Assembly (NCBI RefSeq): GCF_003716585.1
Contig: NZ_PTJO01000004.1
Span: 186,001-250,000, forward strand
Origin: Corynebacterium alimapuense
GTDB taxonomy: Bacteria; Actinomycetota; Actinomycetes; Mycobacteriales; Mycobacteriaceae
DNA length: 64,000 bases
Direction of reading: 5' to 3'
The notes under the pieces were generated by a model, which saw only the letters and a program-made list of their open reading frames with translations, was not told the origin of the DNA and made no database searches. The position numbers and the translations under genes were made by a program. This document shows positions 1 through 7,061 of this stretch, piece by piece; position 1 is the first letter of the stretch, and every line of letters begins with the position of its first letter.

Positions 1-1632
1 TATCACGGCGGTCTCAACAGCTGCCCGATGCCCGGTTACTACCCGATCCCGACCGTGGACATCGACGCTCAGAATGCCTATCCCACCGCGATGGCGTTGG
101 TGCGCGACCTCGACTGGGAGGCCGGTGCCATCGAGGATGTTGTTCACGAAAGGGCTCTCACCCTGGACGAGGTGCCGTCGGCGACGACACCGTTCGTAGG
201 ATTCGTCTCCTTCGAGTTCCCGGACAATGTGCTGCATCCTTGCCTGCCCATCGTCGCTGACGGGACGCTCATCTACCCGCGGACCTCAGAGGGCGTCGCT
301 GGGACCTGGGTGTGCGGTCCTGAGCTGTGGCTCGCTCTCGTGGTGGGCGCGAAAGTCTACTGCCAGATCGGTTACCTCGGACGTGTCCTCAAGCTCGATG
401 GTGAGCCGAGCCTGTCGTTGCGTCATGGGGTGAAGCAGCTGATCGACGACCGCAACGCCGCTAAGGCGCTGTACGGCAAGGGGTCGCTGGAGGAGCAGAC
501 GCTCAAGACCTGCGTGAACTCGGTGTACGGCAAAACTGCTCAGGATGTCGCTGAGCAGCGGTCCTGGGACGCTCGGGCACAGGAAATGGACAACAACAGC
601 GGCTCGGCCGTGTCCAGCCCATATCACGCTGCCACCACGACCTCGTTGGTGCGTGCTCAGCTGCTGGCGACGATGAATCAACTCACCGATCACGGACGGA
701 AGGTCTACTCGGTGACGACGGATGGCTTCATCACCGACGCCACCGTGGATGAGGTCGCCGCCCTGGACCTCTACGGGCTGAAGGAGGTGCTCGGCGATGC
801 GCGCATTGCTCTGACCGGCGACCCGTCGATCTGGGAGGCCAAGCATGCGCAGCGCGACCTGGTGAACTTCATCACGCGCGGCAACGTCTCCCTCGACCTC
901 CGTGGGGTGTGTGCTCACAACGGGCTCAAGGCACCAAAGGGCGTCCTCCCTGACAGCCTTGAAGACCGCGAGTTGCTCCTGGTTTCGGTCGTGACCCGTG
1001 AGGGTCGCGTTCCGAACGGGTACACCGGGTTCCCGTCGTTCCAGGAGCTGTCTCGTACCGAAGACCGCAAGGACTTTCTTCCCTCCCGTGTCGAGCGCTC
1101 CGTGAGCATGGACTATGACCTCAAGCGCAAGCCCGTCATGTCCTCCATGACCCCAGAGATGGTGCCTCTGTCGGATGGCTCATCCAAGGAGATGGCGACA
1201 TTCCCCACCGAACCGTGGGAACGCATCGAGGACTGCGTGCGCGCCCGGCAGATCGCTCGCGAGATGGCACGGACAGGATGCCTTCGCACCGTCGCCGAAT
1301 GGCGTGACTGGGACGTGCGATACACCCACGGCAAGGGTCGCCGGATCATTACTCCGCAACGCACGGTGCTGATGTCCATTGTCATGGCACACCGGCAGGG
1401 CGTGATCACGATCCCGACATTGGCCGACCGCTCTCTGAGCATTACCGAGCGCCTTGTGTGGCTTGCTGAGTGGGGGATGGGCACCGTTTCTCGCGGCGAC
1501 TGGGACAACGCTCGACGCCCCGAGCGCGCCGCTCAGATGCTCCCCACCGACGCGCTCGCCCCCTACCTCGACCGGATGGTGGCAATGGCCTCCGGTGACC
1601 ACCCCTCGGACGCCGACCGGCTGCCGTACTGA
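1..1632 (+). CDS. Family-B DNA polymerase, C-terminal part (5' end outside window)
   Basis: The frame is open from base 1, so the gene starts upstream of the window; the first internal ATG is at 28. Just before it the frame reads Y-H-G-G, matching the YxGG element that links exonuclease and polymerase domains in family-B enzymes. Motif A follows (DIDAQNAYPTAM, Dx2xxYP type), then motif B (NSVYGK) and a motif C-like segment (SVTTDGFITD). In motif C the usual D-T-D becomes T-T-D, so one metal-binding aspartate appears replaced; this occurs in some mobile-element polymerases as far as I recall, but it may also mean reduced activity. The exonuclease domain, if present, is not in the window. The protein probably served replication of the element or of a plasmid or phage ancestor. 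Confidence 0.75.
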   Translation, partial: YHGGLNSCPMPGYYPIPTVDIDAQNAYPTAMALVRDLDWEAGAIEDVVHERALTLDEVPSATTPFVGFVSFEFPDNVLHPCLPIVADGTLIYPRTSEGVAGTWVCGPELWLALVVGAKVYCQIGYLGRVLKLDGEPSLSLRHGVKQLIDDRNAAKALYGKGSLEEQTLKTCVNSVYGKTAQDVAEQRSWDARAQEMDNNSGSAVSSPYHAATTTSLVRAQLLATMNQLTDHGRKVYSVTTDGFITDATVDEVAALDLYGLKEVLGDARIALTGDPSIWEAKHAQRDLVNFITRGNVSLDLRGVCAHNGLKAPKGVLPDSLEDRELLLVSVVTREGRVPNGYTGFPSFQELSRTEDRKDFLPSRVERSVSMDYDLKRKPVMSSMTPEMVPLSDGSSKEMATFPTEPWERIEDCVRARQIAREMARTGCLRTVAEWRDWDVRYTHGKGRRIITPQRTVLMSIVMAHRQGVITIPTLADRSLSITERLVWLAEWGMGTVSRGDWDNARRPERAAQMLPTDALAPYLDRMVAMASGDHPSDADRLPY

Positions 1633-1648
1633 CTGGAAGGAACTGACC

Positions 1649-2059
1649 ATGACGAACAACATCTCCACCAATCTCGATGAGCTGATCGAGCAGGAGCACC
1701 GCCGTGCCGCCGACCGCATCGCGAAGCTCAAGCGTGCTGCTGCTGCCGAGCAGCAGGGCGACCTCTACAACCGACTCGCCCGCGAAGCGGCTGATGCTCT
1801 CGCCGCGTATGGGCAGGGCGCGGCCCGCGACTTCTTCTTGGAAGGCGTGCTTGCACTGCCCGACGACGTCGCAGAAATGATTCGGATCTTCGTGCACGAC
1901 GAGGTTGTTCTCTCAGTCCCGCGCGACCACGCTGAGGACGTCAAACAGGCGGTCATCAGCGCCTTCGAGTCGGTGCAGCTGCCATGTGTAGAGAGTATAA
2001 GCGTCCCTGTCCTGGCCGACTCGGCGGGGCCAGAGGTCACCTGGGCAGGGTGTAAATGA
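1649..2059 (+). CDS. Stand-alone fragment resembling the C-terminus of a family-A DNA polymerase
   Basis: This 136-residue protein starts at an ATG 16 bases after the family-B polymerase gene, preceded by GGAAGGAA. Residues 1-45 are a charged helix. From about residue 50 it reads like the end of a Pol I-type palm domain: a segment resembling the helix after motif B (YGQGAARDFF, compare NYxIQGxAAD) and then a clear motif C (FVHDEVVLSVP), ending in W-A-G-C-K as many phage Pol A proteins do. The fingers O-helix and the rest of the enzyme are absent, so it cannot be an active polymerase by itself. It could be a remnant of a phage polymerase or a reused small protein. The next small ORF overlaps its stop codon by ATGA. 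Confidence 0.55.
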   Translation: MTNNISTNLDELIEQEHRRAADRIAKLKRAAAAEQQGDLYNRLAREAADALAAYGQGAARDFFLEGVLALPDDVAEMIRIFVHDEVVLSVPRDHAEDVKQAVISAFESVQLPCVESISVPVLADSAGPEVTWAGCK

Positions 2060-2172
2060 TGCCGTCTCACCTCGTTCCCCGCGGACCTCCACAGCGCAAG
2101 GGACACGGCGATTACCCGCCCCATGCCAAGACCTTTAATGCAAGCCAAAAAAGTAAAGGAGAAGAACATTGA
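2056..2172 (+). CDS. Possible 38-residue small protein
   Basis: An ORF of 38 codons starts at an ATG overlapping the stop codon of the upstream gene (ATGA) and ends in a TGA that overlaps the TTG start of the next gene (TTGA). This double coupling is the only support. The peptide is basic and proline-rich (MMPSHLVPRGPPQRK...) with no recognisable motif. It may just be a spacer that happens to be open. Confidence 0.3.
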   Translation: MMPSHLVPRGPPQRKGHGDYPPHAKTFNASQKSKGEEH

Positions 2173-2507
2173 GCAAATTGTCTTCAACGATCGCTGAAAG
2201 CGTGACGGGAACGACGAAAAAAGAACCTCTGCCGCCCGCCATCTCAGGCATACTCAGCGCAGACTGGCAGCGTCTGGCCAAACAAGCCAAGCAAGCTGCT
2301 GCCGACATGCACGAGGTCGCAGAAGCTCCGCCATCAGCCGCGCCAGAACAAGACGTGCAAGCCTCCGCCAAGGACGTCGTCGAGGCCTCCAGGCGAGACC
2401 TCCAGGAGCGTGACAACCAGCGCCGTCAACGACGTGCAGTACAACGCATCAGGATCCCGCAGGGGCCTCGTACAAAGACTAAAGAATCCGATGGAATGGA
2501 GTTGTAG
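2169..2507 (+). CDS. Hypothetical protein of the mobile element
   Basis: 112 codons from a TTG start, preceded at good distance by AAAGGAG (about 2155-2161). The protein is hydrophilic, with a middle section rich in alanine and glutamine and a C-terminus rich in arginine (RRQRRAVQRIRIP). I recognise no domain. It lies 2 bases before the next gene, so the two are probably co-transcribed. The basic tail would fit nucleic-acid binding, but that is a guess. Confidence 0.55.
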   Translation: MSKLSSTIAESVTGTTKKEPLPPAISGILSADWQRLAKQAKQAAADMHEVAEAPPSAAPEQDVQASAKDVVEASRRDLQERDNQRRQRRAVQRIRIPQGPRTKTKESDGMEL

Positions 2508-2509
2508 AA

Positions 2510-2848
2510 ATGGCTACTAAGAAGTCGAAAATCGAAATCGCACTGGAGCGAATCGAGGCTGAGAAACAGGCTCGCGAAGAAGCCAAACGGCGCGAGAGAG
2601 AACAGCACGAGAAGCTCTTGCTTGAGCTTGGTCGCGTGCTGGAAGACGCCGCTGCGAAGCCGGATTCTGAGTGGGCTGCCTACCGCAACCGCACGGTCGC
2701 CGAGTTGCTCGCCGCTGTCGGGTTGGAAGTGGTTACTCGCCATCCCGACAGCCCGCATGGCGTGCCTGATTCAGCGGCCGTGCAATCGGCCGCTGGGGAT
2801 TCTGACCAGTCCCCAGACTGGTCAGACCGAGGGGGTCAGGGGGAGTAG
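2510..2848 (+). CDS. Hypothetical coiled-coil protein of the mobile element
   Basis: 112 residues starting at ATG 2510. Residues 5-50 are almost entirely charged and helix-forming (KIEIALERIEAEKQ), a likely coiled coil, followed by a segment containing WAAYRNRTVAELLAAVGLE and a polar tail. No family is recognised. Small proteins of this build are common just upstream of mobilization regions in actinobacterial elements. The stop codon falls inside the first hairpin of the putative transfer origin, so its 3' end shares sequence with that structure. Confidence 0.6.
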   Translation: MATKKSKIEIALERIEAEKQAREEAKRREREQHEKLLLELGRVLEDAAAKPDSEWAAYRNRTVAELLAAVGLEVVTRHPDSPHGVPDSAAVQSAAGDSDQSPDWSDRGGQGE

Positions 2849-3031
2849 CCCCCTGCCAGCCACCGAGCACCGAAAGGTGCTCAAGGTGATGCTGGCCGTG
2901 ATGTTTTAATAGCCGCCCCGGACTATCGCCAGTGCAGCACGATTACGCAGTAATCGGGGTGAAGGAGATAGCGCCGGGAGAGCGGAGAAAACATCACTAT
3001 CCACCGGCTTGCGTTAAGCAAGTTGGTGGAT
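2837..3031. other. Inverted-repeat cluster, putative oriT
   Basis: Four hairpins lie in 195 bases just before mobC: CAGGGGG/CCCCCTG (2837-2855, loop AGTAG); GAGCACC/GGTGCTC around a GAAA loop (2865-2882), lengthened by CACC/GGTG; GATTAC/GTAATC (2941-2955); and ATCCACC..CTTGC/GCAAG..GGTGGAT (2999-3031, loop GTTAA). No convincing ORF fills the region. Hairpins beside mobC and the relaxase gene are what a nick region of a mobilizable element looks like. The nick site itself cannot be identified from sequence alone. The first hairpin could also serve as a terminator for the upstream genes. Confidence 0.55.
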
Positions 3032-3051
3032 TTACAGAACGTAAGGAATGA

Positions 3052-3438
3052 GTGAGGTACGAACGAATGCAATTAGAAGGTCCCGTCAAGAAAAGATTGA
3101 CACTGCGGCTGGACAGCGAGCAGTGGAACGTCGTAAGCGAAGTAGCAAAGCGCGTGAACCTAACGCCTGCGGAGGTCATGCGCGGAGCGATACATACGCT
3201 CTCGGACCGACTGCCGCGCGGTTGGTCGGAGCGGATAAATGACCCGCCAGAGTCTTTCCAGAACGACGTGAGACGGCTCTGGAAAGAGATCAACCAGATA
3301 GGCGTGAATATCAACCAGTTGACACGGCTAGCGCATCGCTCTAACGACGCGGAGTTGAAGGAGATTATGTCTCAGACAGAGGCCGCTCTACGGGGGTTGA
3401 GACGGGAGGTGACCGCAGTTGTCAATCACCACTGTTGA
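3052..3438 (+). CDS. mobC: MobC-family mobilization accessory protein
   Basis: 128 residues from a GTG preceded by AAGGA; an ATG at 3067 is an alternative start. The N-terminal half looks like a ribbon-helix-helix DNA-binding domain (VKKRLTLRLDSEQWNVVSEVAKR). The C-terminal half has the MobC signature IGVNINQLTRLAH, compare NNLNQIARxxN of the family. MobC proteins bind oriT and help the relaxase reach the nick site. The gene follows the hairpin cluster directly and overlaps the relaxase start by 20 bases, which fits a mobilization operon. Confidence 0.8.
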   Translation: MRYERMQLEGPVKKRLTLRLDSEQWNVVSEVAKRVNLTPAEVMRGAIHTLSDRLPRGWSERINDPPESFQNDVRRLWKEINQIGVNINQLTRLAHRSNDAELKEIMSQTEAALRGLRREVTAVVNHHC

Positions 3439-4921
3439 CCGGTCGAAGAGGATCTCATCGCCCGTCGTGTACGCCGTTTACGGCACCCGCGCTAACGCTA
3501 AAGCAGGCGTGGTTAGAGCGGCAGCGCTAACCGTTGTATGCGGCGGCGAAATGGAGAACCCGAACGACGGTCGATGGGCGGGAATCGAGTTTATCGAGGC
3601 CGGCCGGGAGGTCATGAACAAAAATAGCCGGCGCAGTAACCGCACTATCACTTTGGTCCAGTCATGGGCTAAAGACGAACTCAATAAAGATGACCCTGCG
3701 GATGTAGAAAAAGCCAATGTCATGGGTGCCGATTTAGCGCAACGGTTAGCGCCTGATACGCCGTATGTTGTAGCGACGCACACGGACAGTAAGTCAGGCT
3801 GCGTGCACAACCACATCGTCTTGCTTAATCATGATCTGCGTACTGGGAAAGCCGCGCCGAAGCGCGCTGGGAATTGGCACGCAGTCAAAGCTATCAACGA
3901 TGAAGTGATGCGCGACTGGGGCATGAGGACGCTGGAGCCGGAAGGCTTTGTAAAGCTACGGCGTGCTGAACGAATGGCTCAGAGAGACGGGAAGAGCATT
4001 GACTCAACCGGACTAGGCGTTAGGGAGTTGACCGGCGAGACTTGGGCAGATTATCTACGCAAGCGCGTGGATGAGTTGGTCAACGATAAGCGCGTACTCA
4101 AAGCCTCAGACGGGATGCAGAAGGCGCGTGAGGTAGCCGGCGAATACAACCTATCTCTGAGGTCAACGAACGGTGAACTCAGTATTGGATTGGTTGAAGA
4201 TGGGGAGGAAATTAATTACACAACACGCACGCCAAAAGATAACAGTCGCAAGCGCAAAGCAGTAGATGCCGGCTCCAAGTTTGGCCCCGGATACACCGCC
4301 AACGGGCTTAGCGAACGCATCGCGGAAGCGCAGGCGCAATTAGCAGCTGCTATTGCGCGACAACAACGAATTGACCGTATTAACAAGTTGAAATTAGAAG
4401 GAGAGAAAGAAGATGTCTCAGGAATTAACAGGTCAGCAAAAGGAAGCCATGGAGGACTACATCGACGAGAGTCTGGACCCGGTGATGGACGCCCTGGAGA
4501 AGATGCAGGACCGGTATACGAAGGACGCGACCAAGACCGTAGCGGCCCTCAAAGCAGTGGAAGAGCTGGAGAAGCGGATTCAGTCCATCGGCGCGTCGGG
4601 GCAGGAACTGCAGACGTTATCCGCGCAGCAGCGGCAGCTAGACAAGCAGCTGCAGAGGTTGGCTCAAACCACGGTGGGGACGAAGGAGTACGACGCAGCG
4701 CAGAAAGCGGTAGCAGAGACGATAAGCAGTCTAGTGCAGATGCTGTCGGACATTGGGCCAGCGATGCGGGGTATCCAGAAAACACTTCACGACCTGGCCG
4801 CGATGTACAAGGCGACTCTGGAAGTCGCGAAGCATCCCGTAAGGCTAAGCGACAAAAGCGCGCAGAGCGTCTCGCAAGGATTAACCAGGCAGCTCTCAAC
4901 GAGCCTGAGTTCGGAGGTTAA
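3419..4921 (+). CDS. MobA/VirD2-type relaxase
   Basis: 500 residues from a TTG inside the end of mobC. The relaxase should nick oriT, stay bound to the 5' end and pilot the strand into a recipient. The metal-binding motif is clear at about residues 121-135 (THTDSKSGCVHNHIVLL, H..HNH type), and a tyrosine pair (VVYAVYG) near residue 20 may hold the nicking tyrosine. Only about the first 330 residues look like an ordered protein. The last 170 are glycine, arginine and serine-rich and are read from DNA that encodes the next gene in another frame. The true start could be further inside, because the TTG has no strong ribosome binding site. Confidence 0.85.
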   Translation: MSITTVDRSKRISSPVVYAVYGTRANAKAGVVRAAALTVVCGGEMENPNDGRWAGIEFIEAGREVMNKNSRRSNRTITLVQSWAKDELNKDDPADVEKANVMGADLAQRLAPDTPYVVATHTDSKSGCVHNHIVLLNHDLRTGKAAPKRAGNWHAVKAINDEVMRDWGMRTLEPEGFVKLRRAERMAQRDGKSIDSTGLGVRELTGETWADYLRKRVDELVNDKRVLKASDGMQKAREVAGEYNLSLRSTNGELSIGLVEDGEEINYTTRTPKDNSRKRKAVDAGSKFGPGYTANGLSERIAEAQAQLAAAIARQQRIDRINKLKLEGEKEDVSGINRSAKGSHGGLHRRESGPGDGRPGEDAGPVYEGRDQDRSGPQSSGRAGEADSVHRRVGAGTADVIRAAAAARQAAAEVGSNHGGDEGVRRSAESGSRDDKQSSADAVGHWASDAGYPENTSRPGRDVQGDSGSREASRKAKRQKRAERLARINQAALNEPEFGG

Positions 4922-5354
4922 GCCGGTAGTAGAGACGTCTTTTAAGCGTGTTAAGACCAGTATTGAAAGAACTGTCAACGCAGCGGTAGCGCGGCTAGAA
5001 GATGAGCGTGAGCTGCTAGCTAGGCAGCTGGAGAAAGCGACCGCGGAGCGTGAGAAGCTGAACGAAGCTCTAGCGAAAGACGCTGAGAGGATGGCTGATA
5101 CAAAGCGGTTTACGCTTTGGGCAGTTGTAGCGTCAGCGCTGATCGGAGCAGGCATGACGGCCGTTGGAGCGTTGGGTGTAGGAGTGATGAGGTTCTTCGG
5201 TCTGGAGGGTGTGAGTGCACTCTGGTCGCACGTAGCGGCGGCAGAGACCTGGTACGCGACCGTTGGTTGGTTAATTTTGACGTTGGGTGTGATTGGTCTG
5301 TTAGTAAGTCCGATACTCTATGTGACGGTGAAGATACTGAACTTCAAGGATTAG
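4413..5354 (+). CDS. MobB-like coiled-coil membrane protein nested in the relaxase gene
   Basis: 313 residues starting at an ATG with a strong ribosome binding site (AGAAGGAGAG). The first 509 bases overlap the relaxase gene in another frame, an arrangement known for mobB and mobD inside mobA of ColE1-type plasmids. Residues 1-130 and 180-225 are helical and charged, likely coiled coils. Two membrane segments follow at about 232-258 and 283-305, with a short basic C-terminus. In ColE1-like systems a small membrane-linked Mob protein supports relaxase contact with the transfer channel; that role here is inferred from position and shape, not from a recognised domain. Confidence 0.7.
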   Translation: MSQELTGQQKEAMEDYIDESLDPVMDALEKMQDRYTKDATKTVAALKAVEELEKRIQSIGASGQELQTLSAQQRQLDKQLQRLAQTTVGTKEYDAAQKAVAETISSLVQMLSDIGPAMRGIQKTLHDLAAMYKATLEVAKHPVRLSDKSAQSVSQGLTRQLSTSLSSEVKPVVETSFKRVKTSIERTVNAAVARLEDERELLARQLEKATAEREKLNEALAKDAERMADTKRFTLWAVVASALIGAGMTAVGALGVGVMRFFGLEGVSALWSHVAAAETWYATVGWLILTLGVIGLLVSPILYVTVKILNFKD

Positions 5355-5365
5355 GGAGGAAAAAA

Positions 5366-5408
5366 TAACCCCTGTATTCGAGTAAAAATAGCTCGCATAC
5401 AGGGGTTA
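5366..5408. terminator. Bidirectional terminator between the mob module and the resolvase gene
   Basis: A 12-base perfect arm (TAACCCCTGTAT with ATACAGGGGTTA) is continued by CGAG/CTCG around a 9-base loop. The left flank is A-rich (AAAAA), which gives a U-run for minus-strand transcripts. It sits between two convergent genes and can stop both. Confidence 0.75.
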
Positions 5409-5414
5409 GCTGCG

Positions 5415-5978
5415 TTAGGCGGCTTCTCCGAGCGCCCGGTAGATAGTCTGCCGTGAGACCTTGAATGAGCGCGCTAGCGCAGAGACGCTTTCGCCAGCTT
5501 GAGATAGCTGTTTAATTTGCTTTTTCTGCTCTGAGTCCAGCTTCGGTTTCGGTCCCGCTACACGCCCCTGCGCTCTGGCATGTGCAACGCCTTCGCGTGT
5601 GCGCTGAACGAGCAAGTCTCTCTCCCACTCAGCTAGGGAAGCCATGACGTTAACAACAACCTTGTCTGCAGGCCGTGAAGTGTCTAGAGCGGGTTCAAGC
5701 ACTTTAACGTTGATACCGCGCTCTGCCAGGTCGGCGATAGTATTCACTGTTTCCGCCAGGTTACGACCCAAGCGGTCTAGGCGGGTCACTACGAGGGTGT
5801 CATCCGCCCGCATGTAACCAAGAGCTTTTTCAAGACCCGGCCTCTGCCACTTCGTGCCGGAAATCGTATCTGTGTAGATGTGTTTCGGGTCGCAACCAGC
5901 ATGAATAAGAGCTTCACGCTGGGTATCCAGCGATTGCCCTTGCCGAGCAGTACTCACGCGGGCATATCCGATAAGCAT
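5415..5978 (-). CDS. Small serine recombinase (resolvase/invertase family)
   Basis: 187 residues. The N-terminal catalytic domain has the nucleophile region YARVSTARQ (Ser9) and the conserved LDRLGRNL and EWERDLLVQRTREG segments; a C-terminal helix-turn-helix (SVSALARSFKVSRQTIYRAL) binds DNA. Size and order match Hin/Tn3-resolvase proteins. The ATG follows the TAG stop of the upstream specificity gene with no gap, and the ribosome binding site GGAGGTGG lies inside that gene, so the two are translationally coupled. It may resolve multimers of the element or invert a DNA segment; no target site has been identified. Confidence 0.88.
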   Translation of the reverse strand: MLIGYARVSTARQGQSLDTQREALIHAGCDPKHIYTDTISGTKWQRPGLEKALGYMRADDTLVVTRLDRLGRNLAETVNTIADLAERGINVKVLEPALDTSRPADKVVVNVMASLAEWERDLLVQRTREGVAHARAQGRVAGPKPKLDSEQKKQIKQLSQAGESVSALARSFKVSRQTIYRALGEAA

Positions 5979-7061
5979 CTAGACCACCTCCTGCACCTCG
6001 GACAGGGGCAGCAACTGTTCGAGAACATAGAGGTCAGTAGCCTTTTTCTCTAGTAACGCCTTCATGGTGGACTCCATGTACTCCCAGTCGGGGTCGCCTG
6101 ATGCGTCTATAGGAAGGCTCACAAAGTCCTGTCTTAATCGACCTAACGTCGCTCCATTAGCCCAGTTATATTTGCCGAGCACGGCTTTGATGCAGGCGAC
6201 GACAAATAATGCGTTGTAGATGTTGAACTTCTCATGCGCGATGGTATGAACATTCTGACCTGTATAGAAAGGGACAGGTTGATAGCAGACTGTTTGAGTA
6301 TCCAGCCCGACAGTAATTACATTCCCCGATTCTTTCTGATACCTCGGGTCTTGATCATCAGTAACATACATTGAAACAGCGTTGTTTCCACCGGATCGAG
6401 TTACATAAGGTATGTCACCAGGAGTTTGATTCAACCTATTTTTATCGATACCGCTTAAAGTCGAGTGAATATCGAAGATGTCTTCAATGCGGAACTCACG
6501 CCAAGCGTCAACATCAACAGATACAGGCTTTGAATTTGCTAACTCATCGATGAGGCGTAGTTTGGACTCCTGACTACCGACAATCGAACGCATCGTTTGC
6601 TCCATAGTGTCCCAATCAGGCGACCCGTCGGTAAAGACTGGTAGGAACACGGTTTCTTTAGCAAAGGCTTCGCCAGTTCGTTTCCATGCGAAACTGTAGT
6701 TATAACGCTCAATGCTCTTATTAAGACAAGCCACGAGGAACAAGCCGTTCCACTGGTTCATCCGGTGGTGGTAGCCAAGTTGTAAATCGCTACTGCCTAC
6801 AAACGGTTCTGCTTGATAAGTGTTGCGTCCAACTCCGCCGTTACCGTTAACGATCATGGCGATACAGTTACCGTCACTGGTCAACGACCCGTCAATATCT
6901 TCAACATCGCGAACGTAACCGTTGTTAGCGAAGCTAGCAGCAATGTAAGGGATATCCCCGTCCATAAAAGACCCTGCACCGCTGCCTCTACCACGTTCAA
7001 TGCGCTCGAAGAGGTCTGCTACCAGGACTTCACCCCAGTCGGAGATGTCTACTGCCTTCAT
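5979..7061 (-). CDS. Specificity (S/B) subunit of a BcgI-like restriction-modification system
   Basis: 360 residues with two similar halves, each a target-recognition domain followed by a helical piece. The repeat shows in WGEVLVADLFERIERG against WREFRIEDIFDIHS, and in NGLFLVACLNKSIERYNY against NALFVVACIKAVLGKYNW. Such proteins read the two halves of a split recognition site. The start ATG overlaps the stop of the methylase gene (ATGA) and is preceded by GGAGG. The lengths of the pair (609 and 360) resemble BcgI A and B (637 and 341, from memory). A classical type I S subunit is the alternative name, but no separate HsdR is present. Confidence 0.78.
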   Translation of the reverse strand: MKAVDISDWGEVLVADLFERIERGRGSGAGSFMDGDIPYIAASFANNGYVRDVEDIDGSLTSDGNCIAMIVNGNGGVGRNTYQAEPFVGSSDLQLGYHHRMNQWNGLFLVACLNKSIERYNYSFAWKRTGEAFAKETVFLPVFTDGSPDWDTMEQTMRSIVGSQESKLRLIDELANSKPVSVDVDAWREFRIEDIFDIHSTLSGIDKNRLNQTPGDIPYVTRSGGNNAVSMYVTDDQDPRYQKESGNVITVGLDTQTVCYQPVPFYTGQNVHTIAHEKFNIYNALFVVACIKAVLGKYNWANGATLGRLRQDFVSLPIDASGDPDWEYMESTMKALLEKKATDLYVLEQLLPLSEVQEVV

